Shown here: piece after piece, positions 1-12,947 of the stretch
Numbering within the stretch: position 1 is the first letter of the stretch
Layout of the letters: every line of letters starts with the position of its first letter
Source: Vigna angularis
Taxonomy: Eukaryota; Streptophyta; Magnoliopsida; Fabales; Fabaceae
Direction: 5' to 3'
Assembly: GCF_016808095.1 (NCBI RefSeq)
Contig: NC_068970.1
Span: forward strand, 14,428,501 to 14,492,500
Length of the DNA: 64,000 nt
The notes under the pieces: generated by a model
Told to the model about the DNA's origin: nothing
The model's input: only the letters and a program-made list of their open reading frames with translations
The model's database searches: none
Translations under genes and position numbers: made by a program

Positions 1-2521
1 TCCATAATATTTAGTTATAATATTTAGTTAAGATTCTATTATTTTGTTTTGTAATAAATTTCCTTCGGTTCATAATAAATAATTGTAACTCTTCACTTGT
101 ACCATTGAAGACTTTTGACAAATCATTCCAAATATCAATCAAGTATAATGGATAAGTGAACATACATTTTTAATGATTTATAGCTTCAGGAACATTAACA
201 CTCATCTTCACTTTTTTGGTACTTAACAATACCATTTTTATATCGCCCATATTTTTTGTGAAGGGCTTTAACTTTCCGTGAATGTAAGATAATTTTTCCA
301 TCTTTTTCATGTGCACTTCCATCACTTGTAACTATATATCATAATTAAAGTAGATTCATTTAAAATATGTCTACATTGAAGACAGGTTCAAATGGAACTT
401 CTATTGAAATTGGATTAAACCTTTATCTGTCCAACTAAAGTTTCCAAAAATTAATATAAAGAAATAAAACAAAAGTCCTAAACTCTTGTACCAAATTGAA
501 AAATATAATACTCATTTATATGCTTTATATAAGTTTGTATAGAGATATTCTATTCCTATAATATTTTACTCCAACAAATAAAAAAAAATTAAAAATATTT
601 TGATTATAGAATATTTTCTTTCACTATACAAACTTATAATTTAATTGATAAAATATCTTTATTTCACCGTATCTAACACGTTTTATAAAAAACATTAAAT
701 ATTACTGGTCATTTTATATTAACTATAATATCACTTTTATATTATTAATTACAAGGTTTTATGCTTTTCAATATATTAAGACAAATATAAACAATATGAC
801 AGAATAAAATAAAATAAGAATCGTATATCTGGTTAATGAAACAATTTATAAAAATCTAAATATCTAATAAAAAACTTATTTTAATAAAACTTAATTAAAA
901 TTTCCAAAATTTATGAATTTGAAATATAATTACAGTAAAAAGAAAAACTTACTTGGATAACTCCTTCATGTTCACAGCGACAGCTGGTGAAAGCTTGGGG
1001 TGTGTTTTTCTGAAGCACTTTTATTACTCTCACTCCTTTTCATGTAATAATATGCTTATTTTATACACCTTAAAAAAGAACGTTAATTCTCATGTTTTTG
1101 TTTACTACATTGAAAAGGAGAAGGAAAGAAAGAGGGAGAGTAAAAGTAAGATGATATTTTAAGTTGTTTATTAAAATGTATTTAATATAAAAAGTAAAAT
1201 AATATATTTAAAATGACTTCTTGTTTTATTTCAAACGAAAAAAAAATACTTTGTTAGAATCTTTTAAGAAAAAGAAACTATTTTTTTAGTTTTTTTTTTC
1301 TCTAATAGGAGAAACGATTACTATAGGTTTTACTATTTTTCTTTTGAAGTATGTATCAAGTTCTTTTTGAAAGTTTTAAAGGGTGATTTGTTGGTCTTTA
1401 ACTAATTTTGAACCCCACATGCACGGACCAAACTGAATTGGTACAACAATCCCTCTTAAATTAGCCAATTAAAGAAACATCGGACATCCTTTTAATAGTT
1501 AAAACTGAAATTTCAATTTAAATATTTTAAAATTTTGATCCATTTATATTTTCGTTAAAATTAAATTAAAAATAAGTTTATAATTTCGTTAAAAATAATT
1601 TTTCTTAACTTAATATCAATACCATAATTTAAAATGATTCTCATCGAAATCTCTTAAAATTCGCTTACTTACAATTATAAACTTAAATTTTGTTTTTCTA
1701 ATTCAAATTTTCCACCCCTTTATGATAGGTTCGGATATTTCATAAATATATTCAACAAAATTTTTTTTTTTAAGACTACAACATTTATTCTTCTTTATAT
1801 AAACAATTTTAAATCACTCTGTATTATGATGAACTGGTATTTTTCTTTTTAAATCAGTTTCTATTTCATGAATTTATTGTAATGTTGAAACTTTATATAA
1901 AAATAAATTAAACGAAAATGTATTAAACATCTTGATGAAAATAAGATGTGATGAAAACAATAATATTCCTAATATTAAGAAAAGACAAATGGAACGAACA
2001 TAAGATTATAATGACCCCCACCAAAGGAAGTTTTTTATTCTTTCTCCTTCTACCAAATGAAAGAACTGTTTTGACCCTTTCTTTCCCCAATCCATCATCA
2101 ATATTAGGTGTTACTACTTCTTAAAATTTAATTAACATAGATTAATCAGATTATATGAGCTTTCTTTTAATTAAATTAATCACATTTATAATTTTATGAT
2201 TGTAAAAAGAATAAAATAAGAATTAAAAAGTATTAAAAAAATAGGTTATAATACAGAACTAGTGTACCTTTGTTTTGCAAGTGCAGTTGCACTTGTTCAT
2301 TCCTGTTTGTCCGAAAATAACTGGCAAGTGGGAACCGACAAGTTTGTTTGCTGTTTAGCATGGGGACATTTGCCCTGTCCGAGTAAATGTCACCGGAAGC
2401 ATGGGTTGTCGGTGTGGATGGACACGTGTCAGAAGAATAGACTATGGCAGAGAGGGTTTTGTGCCTCAACACATTTGTCATTCTTTTGAGAAGTGGCCCG
2501 TGTAACAAGTGTGAATTCACG
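1..2521. other. AT-rich intergenic DNA, no gene seen
   Basis: No open reading frame here has recognisable domains, codon structure or splice partners. Most of the stretch is very AT-rich. The last part, roughly 2262-2520, is clearly less AT-rich than its surroundings and contains a CACGTG-type core near 2423 (within GGACACGTGTC). It stops right at the outer border of the inverted repeat that begins at 2522. It could be a transposon fragment or remote regulatory DNA of the MADS-box gene; the sequence does not decide. Confidence 0.5.
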
Positions 2522-4844
2522 TTAATGTGGCCTATTTTTGACTAACTATCACTTGTGAAATAACCAATACAATAAGTTCTATATGTCTGTTGTCGTTACA
2601 ATTTTCATAAAAAAATCTCACACTTTTGTATATAATCTTTCTTTTCCTAAACATTTCATCCAAATACCTTTATCACACCACTTAACCTCAAATTTTCACA
2701 TACATGTCTCCTGATAACAATCCATTTTGGTTGTCATAAGTTACAATTTAGATTATAAAAAAAATAAAAAATAAAAAATAAACTGTCATGGATACGATCT
2801 TTGAATCATAACAAGTAAAACAAAGGAGCAACTAGATTCTTTAACAATAATTTAGCACTTTTGTGATAATTTTTTAACTATACTTCCATATGCCTTCACA
2901 TTACTCATATATATGTTATATAGATATAGGGTATTAAGGGATGTCATTTTCTACGTATATTCTGTTTGAGGTCATTTAGTCTAAGTAAAAGTGTAAGGTG
3001 GTTGGTAAGTCTACATGCAGATTTGCGCATGATACTAAGAGGTTGGTTCTATATGTACCCAAACATTGGATTATTCATATCCAACAGGGTGTATGAAGTG
3101 AAGTTCTTCTGATTGTTTCAAATGTAGAAGTAGCAGAAAAGGTGTGTTAGAAAGAGATCAATGAGGGAGTCTTGCAGAGAAGACTTATGAAGGTTGTGTT
3201 ACATCGTTACATGTCTTTAAATGGGGGTTTTGAAGTATGTTTTGGTTATGTACTGATATCATATGCAGTAACTGTATGTCATGTTGGGTATAAGCAGAAC
3301 AGAAATACGGAGAGTATGTTTTGTTTACCTAATTTTTATGTCTCTTGTCATAAATATAATATAATCATTTTTGTTTATTTTTTAATTTTTAGCATATATT
3401 TGGACACCTCTATGTCTTTATATTTGTCTCTCTTTGCTGATAAAAGAAACATTACTCGGATATTAATTTTGTTCTTTACATTCATAGTAATTTGGGTCTG
3501 ACAATGATAAATAATGTCTGTTCACCTTTAAGACAATCCAACCTTAATTAATAGTTAATGTACTTCCAAAAGTTGCATTTACAAGGAAACTAATAGGATA
3601 AATAATTATAAAACTGTAGGAGATACTTATTATTATACTTTGAAGATTATGTATATAGAAAACAATACTTTGAGAACTATAACTAATACTAAAATTATAG
3701 TGCTTTCACTTAAATGTTGCATAATTTTTAATTTATGTTACGCTCTCCATTAAAAATAAAAACTAAAAATATCATTTTCACTTTCATTTGTTAAATTTTA
3801 TTGTACTTTTTTAGTCTTTCATTCTCTAAATGTGATTTCTTTTGTGTTAAGAGTATCATTTCTTATTATTTTAACTATGCAGTTTTTAATCCATTTATGA
3901 ACTTGACATCTATTTCTGTAATAAATAAAGTGTTATTAAACATGAGAGGTACGCTTTAGACGTGATACAAAACATAGCTGATAATTTACAATTTGGTACC
4001 ACAGTCTTTAAATGTTTAATGTATTTTAAAATTTGTAATTGTTTTTCTGATTAAGTCAAAATGTACTGATTAGAAGGATACATAATAACAGCATACATAA
4101 TCCCATCAATATAAGATAAACTATAAAAACAGAGATAGAAAAACGGAGGAGTACTACTTTCCAATCATGTATCTAAAACAACATTGGAATCTGGAAGGAG
4201 CTTTTGGCATCTTTTTTAAATATCTGGCATAAGATACTTCATGAAATTGACCATAGTTCAGACATCAGACATAATATAGTTATGGTTACCGATATAACAC
4301 AGGACAATGTTTTGGGTAATCCAATGCCCTGGGTTTCTGTAACTACAGTGCACACTTTAAACAATAATTTGACAGATACAAAAGGATGAAAAACCAGCAT
4401 AGTGGCAGAAAGGTTTTGAATGGATAATCTTAATAGTATTTGGTAATTGGTTGATCAAAATAAACTAGACCATGCAATCAATTCACCAAGTATAACTTTA
4501 ACCAATAGTTGATACTCATGCATGCCAGAGAAAAAAGAGAAACAATTCCTTTTGAAAAAGTAAAACATATTTTAAGTAAATCAAGGCTAGCTCTTATTTT
4601 TATGTTTATCTTATTTTAAGATTCCAAGACGGTAGTATCATAATCAAACCTGTCCTCCTTTTAAACAACTACTTGTTATGAAAGAAACACTGCATCTTCG
4701 ATTAAACTGGTATTCATTTAAGGTATAATATATGTATCTTAAAACTTATTAACCCATAAATTATTATAATAGAGATTTATTTATTAAATAACAATCAAAG
4801 ATTAAAAATAATTAATAATTATAGTAACTAATTTAGATATTAAT
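2522..4844 (+). repeat. Left (upstream) arm of 2.3-kb inverted repeat
   Basis: This segment is the reverse complement of 10137-12459. The two coordinates of any matched pair add up to 14981 at both ends and at every internal landmark I compared, so the arms align without net gaps. The stretches I compared by eye showed no mismatch. Homology stops at 2522/12459 outside and at 4844/10137 inside. The arm ends about 580 bp before the ATG of the SOC1-like gene, so it makes up most of that gene's distal promoter. Its inner end is cut within a fold-back element that is complete beside the other arm. Confidence 0.95.
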
Positions 4845-5427
4845 CAATCTTAATAGTATTTATTCCCAGTTTTCTCAATTTGGTAAAGGCCCAATTTCTT
4901 TTTTCTCGGGCTTTACCCAAAAAAGAAAAAATAGGATTAGGTTCTTTTCTAGGCTCTCCTCCCTTTTGAGTTTCACCACCTTTATTATCTCTCTATTTCG
5001 CAAGAATATTTTGCTTGGGATATATGCCCCCATTATTATACTTTATTATTACTATTATTATTATTCATAAATAATAATATATATTATATGCAAGGAGAAA
5101 CATAAGAGGACGCTAGGTTATATAGGTGGAACCACCAATCCATCAATCAATCAGTCACTGGAGCCCCTATTTCTCTCTCTTCCGGAAAACTGTGTTAGGG
5201 TTTCTGTGATTGAGCCTGCAAAAACTTCCTTGGTAGCTGAGTCTACTCACTCAGGGGCACAAAAGATTCCATTGTTGGCTTCCACATTAAAATTTTGTCA
5301 GGTTTGATTTCTATTTTTAGAAACACCACTTGGTTATCCAGATCTCGTTTTCTGTTTGCTTCTTCACCAAAAATATTACGCACATCCTCCTATTACCTCT
5401 GTCCAGACAACAGGCAAAACGGGAAAA
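4845..5427 (+). promoter_or_regulatory. Proximal promoter and 5' leader of the SOC1-like gene
   Basis: This is the only unduplicated DNA directly before the MADS-box ATG. It holds an AT-rich TATA-like tract at about 5062-5091, then a CT-rich leader (CTCTCTCTTCC near 5173) typical of plant 5' UTRs. A sequence resembling a splice acceptor (CCAG at 5403-5406) lies shortly before the ATG, so a 5' UTR intron is possible. The transcription start is not determined. Everything before 4845 is inverted-repeat arm, so local control elements must lie here, in the arm, or in intron 1. Confidence 0.5.
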
Positions 5428-8400
5428 ATGGTGAGGGGGAAAACTCAGATGAAGCGAATCGAAAACGAAACGAGTAGGCAAGTCACCTTCTCCAAGAGAA
5501 GGAACGGCTTGCTGAAAAAGGCCTTTGAGCTTTCGGTGCTGTGCGATGCTGAGGTCGCACTCATCATCTTCTCCACCAGAGGGAGGCTTTACGAGTTCTC
5601 CAGTTCAACTTCAAGGTACGTTATTACTCGCCAACTTGTTTTTCAATGTCCGTTACTTATTTGATTATTTGTTTAAGTACTTGATTAGTGTGTGTATTCT
5701 TTCAATGTTGGACCAATCTTTTTCTGCCAAAATCTTAGATTAATTTGAAGCAATAAAGATAAAACAATTTTCCTGACCCTAGCTCGTACCATGGACCTCA
5801 GCCCCTTGTCAGTGTCATTTGATGTTTTTAATTAAATGGTTATCGATCGTATAAATGCTATGTGGATTTTGGTGGATCTTTTCAAACTAGGCTACTTAAT
5901 ACTTGCTGCCTTAAGGAATATAATATTAGACAGAAATTCATTGTGCTGTGTACTCATCGAATGTCCATGGTGAAGCTGGAAAAGAAATAAGGTAAAGAGG
6001 ATCATTGATGGTAGCTATGTGTATATACACTGCATCTGGTGATTTTTTTCTATCTTAAAAGAGCTTATTTAGAAATTCACCCGAACATTATACTTTACTG
6101 AATAAGAATAAAAATTCTTGCATAAGATGGAAGAAGACAAGATTCACTGATTGGCAAAGGCTTCAAATTAATCAAGAGTAAATTGAAAGGAATAGTCTTA
6201 GTTAAGGGTCTAGCTATATTTTGCTACTCCTGTCATTTTTTTTTTGTCAAAAGTTATTTCGGTGCACTTTCCCCTAAAAGACACAGTTAATTGAAGATAA
6301 GCTGTCCTTTTAACACAATTTATTTGATTTTTTTTTTAAAAAAACGAGTGTAATAAAGTACATAAAACAAAATAAGAAAAAAAAATGTTGAAAATACTAA
6401 ATTTTAACAGGGTATTTAGAGTCATGTTCATATACTGATCACTCTTTTCAACATGCAATTCATGCTTAAAACAAAAAAGCACTACAAATCGTAGCAATAT
6501 TTAATTTATAATTTATATAACAATCTACCAAGCATATTCCGTTATAGTGGCTAAATTGGGTTATAATAATTACCTATTATTAATACAGCTTAATGGTATC
6601 TTTTAGACACATGTTTAGGAAAAATTATTGGTCCTTTGTTAACACAACGTAATCGATCAAATTTTACGTTATATATATTTAAGTGCTATTATTTATTATA
6701 TTTTAAATTACAAAATGTAAATACATATAATCAAAATCATGGAAATAGTCTAATAAATTTATTTATATAAAATGAAATGTTTATTATAAGGAAATTAATT
6801 ACATTTTGATCTTATATAGATGGAGTTCGTATGCAATATATGTTTTAAAACTTTGAGAAGTTAATTCTTAACCCGATCAAAACTTTTGGCTCTCAAAAAG
6901 AGTTAATAAATATCTATTTATTTGGCTAAATCTCATTAACCTTAATAAAAGAAATCAACAACCACGATCTGACTCATACATTGCCTAATTTCGTGTATTG
7001 TTCAAAGATTACTAAACAAAAAGAGAAATAATGAAATTTATTTATGATTTAGCTAAATTGTGCTTTTTCCGTCTTTTAAGTAAAAAAATTGTTAACTTAT
7101 TTAAATATAGAAATATTTAAGTTTATTAATTTTAATTAAAGGATATCACAAGTTTAATTTTGATTTCTAATAATTCTTACAGAATTGAATTATTTCTATT
7201 TTCATATTTAATTGCATTATTAAACGTTTCTCTTCTCATTTATGAATGTGATGTACATTGTTAACAAATAAATGAATAATTTTAAAAAAAATTATCACTT
7301 TAATAGATTTCATAATAAATTTAAAATATAAAAATATTACAGCTACCCTCTCAATTGTTTTTCAGTTAGTTTATTAAGAAATATTTTTATTTATCTGATT
7401 GTCATTAGTATTTTTATTCACGCGTACGAGGTAGTTAACATGTAACAAATTTATTTTTAGAAAACTTCTGAGCAGCTTCATCTATTATTTACTGATTTTA
7501 AAATTATATCTTACTTTATTTTACATATTTTTTAAATTAATTTATGTATATTAATTATGATGCAAACATTAAAATCTAAAATATAATTTTATAATTATTT
7601 TGTTAGAATAAAAAAGGAACTGTCTTTGGCTCTAATTATAAGGATTATTCTAAAAAACTTATTTTTCTTTTCATAATACTCTTTTTAAATGTTTATTATA
7701 TTAATTAATTTTTATCAAAATATATTTAGTTATTCTAGTTGATATATAATAAATGCAATACATGTTCATCTTTTCCCTTTTATAAACTTTCTAGTTGATA
7801 TACAATAAATGCAATACATGTTCATCTTTTCCCTTTTATAAACTTGAAGAATGAAATAGTTTAGCTTTAAATATTAAAACTTCATTAATTTTTTTATGTA
7901 CATTAATGATTTAAGGATACATTTAGAAAAAAATATTATATATAAAGATAGTTACCAATGTCTTATATTTCAAAATGAAAAGAGAAATATTATATTCTTT
8001 ATTTTTACATGAAAATATTAAGCAACAGATAAAAAGGATAAAAGTAGATAATATTTTTTATTAGAAAAAGCGTATTACTAACCTATGATAAAGGCCATAG
8101 ATATCTTAAACACCTTCTACTAAATCATAATTTTGAAATATGGTGAATATTTGAATCAATTGTACTTAATGTTGATATTAATTTTATAATGTTTAGTTTC
8201 ATTTTATTATTATTAAATTTTAATTTAAACAAGTTTGTAAATCTTTATAATTTTTTTTGTACTTTTGAGTGAGTATTAAATTTTGAGTGGTTAAAATTTT
8301 TATATTTTTTTAATTGAGTTTTTATAATTTATTCTATTATCTTGTATTTTTATCTCTGAAATAAAATTTTGTAAATAATATTTAAAAATATTTCTTTTAT

Positions 8401-11400
8401 TAATTAAAATTATCAAATTCATGAAGAAAAATATAAAATAATGTTAACTATACAAATTTAATGAAAAATATACAAATACTAAATATATAATAGATAAAAA
8501 CAAGTTTACCTAATTGAACTGAAAATACTTAAATTTATTAAAAATTTAAATTCAATTATGTTTTCTTTCTTAAACTCTTTACATTTTTATTCATTTTAAT
8601 TTTATCAGGGGTTAAGACTTTTTACGATCAAAATGAGTTGTAACTTGTGGGCTAACTCGGCTATGCGGGTTAGTTTTTAACACGGTTCATTTAGAACTCG
8701 GTTCACCGGGTTGAACCCGTGGTGAGCTAGGTTGGTTCACCAATCCACTTAATTTAATTTAATTATTTATTATTTCGTGTTTTAATATTGTTAGTTAGTA
8801 TTTTTTTTATTATATTATAGATGGTGATAAATAATAAGATGTTTCAAGAGAAAAAAATATTATAGATTTATCTATTCAGTACTCTAGTATTATAAATGAA
8901 AGTGATGTACAAATTATCAAATATTAAAAACTTATTTGTTCACTTTTATACATGTTTTTGGATTACACTTGGATTTTATGATACTTTTTTTTAATTGTCT
9001 TTCGAGTTTAACATCATTTTAGTGTGACCTTTATTTAGATTTGAATTAAAAAAATTATAATTTTTTTTATTTTAAAAAAACTTATAACTAAATAAGCTAG
9101 TCAGGCAACCCGTTTAATCCATCGGGTCGGGTCAGGTTTAAATTTTTTTAACTCGCTAATAAGTGAGCCAGATTGAATTGGCTCACTAAGTGACCAACCT
9201 GTGGTGAGTCGGGCCGAGTCGTGCCGGATTTTCCGTTTTTACAACTCTAATTTTACTCTTCAACTTTTCGTTATTTGTTTTAGTAGCATATTTTATATAA
9301 AATATAAGTAAAATCATTGTATAAGGATGTTCATAGTTACAATGAGAAATGTGTTATACTCTGCCTTTAATTCCAACAAAAGCACATGACTTGTCAATTT
9401 AATCTACAATTGGATATAATATCACTTTAAATGTTTACCATTCTAAAAACATTTGAGCTATTAAAAGAGATATTTAAGAGTTCTAATGCTAGTTTGTACG
9501 AGGTTAGCAATGCGTTAAAAAAAGTATATAATTATTTATTTGTTGTGTAAAAGAATCTAAGAATATTATTCTAAATGTGTTCTTTTAATTTACAGTAAAA
9601 TACTAATTTCAAGTAGTATTATTTACTTTGTTTCTTTATAATTGTAGAATAATGCAATGCCGTGATACAATCATATTCTCCTGCTTTGTCCTTTCTAAGC
9701 AAGCTATCAACATTAAAGATATATTTGTTATTAAGATAAATCATTTTTAAAACATCCTTATTTAAAAATATCTCACTTAAATATCTGAGTTTCACAATTA
9801 TACATTACCTCATTTTATAATACTTTAATAAAATTATTAAATAACAATTATTTTTAAAGATAAAAATTAATAATTATTCATTATAATAACTAATTTATAA
9901 ACTAACTAACTAACTAACTCGTATCGAAAATAATTTTTATTATAAATAAAAAATTGTAACTAATTTTTGAGTTAGAGTCTGAATTAATTTCTAAATTAAA
10001 AATTAGAAACTAATTTATACACTAATTCTTTGATAGTTAATCTTAGAAATTAATTTAAATTTTAATTCACAAATTAATTATAATTTTTGTTTTATAATAA
10101 AAATTACTTTAAATACTAATAATTTATAATTTATAAATTAATATCTAAATTAGTTACTATAATTATTAATTATTTTTAATCTTTGATTGTTATTTAATAA
10201 ATAAATCTCTATTATAATAATTTATGGGTTAATAAGTTTTAAGATACATATATTATACCTTAAATGAATACCAGTTTAATCGAAGATGCAGTGTTTCTTT
10301 CATAACAAGTAGTTGTTTAAAAGGAGGACAGGTTTGATTATGATACTACCGTCTTGGAATCTTAAAATAAGATAAACATAAAAATAAGAGCTAGCCTTGA
10401 TTTACTTAAAATATGTTTTACTTTTTCAAAAGGAATTGTTTCTCTTTTTTCTCTGGCATGCATGAGTATCAACTATTGGTTAAAGTTATACTTGGTGAAT
10501 TGATTGCATGGTCTAGTTTATTTTGATCAACCAATTACCAAATACTATTAAGATTATCCATTCAAAACCTTTCTGCCACTATGCTGGTTTTTCATCCTTT
10601 TGTATCTGTCAAATTATTGTTTAAAGTGTGCACTGTAGTTACAGAAACCCAGGGCATTGGATTACCCAAAACATTGTCCTGTGTTATATCGGTAACCATA
10701 ACTATATTATGTCTGATGTCTGAACTATGGTCAATTTCATGAAGTATCTTATGCCAGATATTTAAAAAAGATGCCAAAAGCTCCTTCCAGATTCCAATGT
10801 TGTTTTAGATACATGATTGGAAAGTAGTACTCCTCCGTTTTTCTATCTCTGTTTTTATAGTTTATCTTATATTGATGGGATTATGTATGCTGTTATTATG
10901 TATCCTTCTAATCAGTACATTTTGACTTAATCAGAAAAACAATTACAAATTTTAAAATACATTAAACATTTAAAGACTGTGGTACCAAATTGTAAATTAT
11001 CAGCTATGTTTTGTATCACGTCTAAAGCGTACCTCTCATGTTTAATAACACTTTATTTATTACAGAAATAGATGTCAAGTTCATAAATGGATTAAAAACT
11101 GCATAGTTAAAATAATAAGAAATGATACTCTTAACACAAAAGAAATCACATTTAGAGAATGAAAGACTAAAAAAGTACAATAAAATTTAACAAATGAAAG
11201 TGAAAATGATATTTTTAGTTTTTATTTTTAATGGAGAGCGTAACATAAATTAAAAATTATGCAACATTTAAGTGAAAGCACTATAATTTTAGTATTAGTT
11301 ATAGTTCTCAAAGTATTGTTTTCTATATACATAATCTTCAAAGTATAATAATAAGTATCTCCTACAGTTTTATAATTATTTATCCTATTAGTTTCCTTGT

Positions 11401-12890
11401 AAATGCAACTTTTGGAAGTACATTAACTATTAATTAAGGTTGGATTGTCTTAAAGGTGAACAGACATTATTTATCATTGTCAGACCCAAATTACTATGAA
11501 TGTAAAGAACAAAATTAATATCCGAGTAATGTTTCTTTTATCAGCAAAGAGAGACAAATATAAAGACATAGAGGTGTCCAAATATATGCTAAAAATTAAA
11601 AAATAAACAAAAATGATTATATTATATTTATGACAAGAGACATAAAAATTAGGTAAACAAAACATACTCTCCGTATTTCTGTTCTGCTTATACCCAACAT
11701 GACATACAGTTACTGCATATGATATCAGTACATAACCAAAACATACTTCAAAACCCCCATTTAAAGACATGTAACGATGTAACACAACCTTCATAAGTCT
11801 TCTCTGCAAGACTCCCTCATTGATCTCTTTCTAACACACCTTTTCTGCTACTTCTACATTTGAAACAATCAGAAGAACTTCACTTCATACACCCTGTTGG
11901 ATATGAATAATCCAATGTTTGGGTACATATAGAACCAACCTCTTAGTATCATGCGCAAATCTGCATGTAGACTTACCAACCACCTTACACTTTTACTTAG
12001 ACTAAATGACCTCAAACAGAATATACGTAGAAAATGACATCCCTTAATACCCTATATCTATATAACATATATATGAGTAATGTGAAGGCATATGGAAGTA
12101 TAGTTAAAAAATTATCACAAAAGTGCTAAATTATTGTTAAAGAATCTAGTTGCTCCTTTGTTTTACTTGTTATGATTCAAAGATCGTATCCATGACAGTT
12201 TATTTTTTATTTTTTATTTTTTTTATAATCTAAATTGTAACTTATGACAACCAAAATGGATTGTTATCAGGAGACATGTATGTGAAAATTTGAGGTTAAG
12301 TGGTGTGATAAAGGTATTTGGATGAAATGTTTAGGAAAAGAAAGATTATATACAAAAGTGTGAGATTTTTTTATGAAAATTGTAACGACAACAGACATAT
12401 AGAACTTATTGTATTGGTTATTTCACAAGTGATAGTTAGTCAAAAATAGGCCACATTAAAAGTGTTTTCTACTGTAGTTAAATTTACTCTTTAGCTTTTT
12501 CTAATGGTGAAAAGCAGAAAGAGATAAAAAAAAATAAAGAGAAAAAGGGATTTACATAATAAGATTTATTGTGAAATGTGATTTTGTATCTCTTCACAAC
12601 GTTATTCATACTCAACATAACATGGATAAATGTTTTTTTCTTGCGAAATGTGATTATCTAGTTAACTTCCATTAGTATTTATACTTAAATATTCTGTCAT
12701 ACTGTTGGATCAAATCAGTGGTGCCTAAGAAACTTTTAATGCTCTTGTCTATTGGAGATGCTCCAGTATAAACAAAACAGTTGAACGCTATCAAAGGAAA
12801 ATCAAAGACCTTGGTGACAGCCACAAAGGAGTCCATGAAAATACACAGGTCAGCTCTCCACACACAAATAACATACATAAACACACACAT

Positions 12891-12947
<57 letters not shown>

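Noticed and set aside
3172..3501. 109-codon open frame in the left arm, repeated at 11480-11809
   Set aside because: The identity of the two copies comes from the inverted repeat. No domain, no Kozak context or splice partners, and the composition is that of AT-rich random sequence.
4204..4389. 61-codon open frame in the left arm, repeated at 10592-10777
   Set aside because: Short, no family resemblance, and duplicated only because the whole arm is.
2522..12459. Inverted repeat as a missed-adapter long-read artefact
   Set aside because: Such artefacts give a palindrome with no long unique spacer. Here 5.3 kb of non-palindromic DNA with a functional exon separates the arms. A different assembly error remains possible and should be tested.
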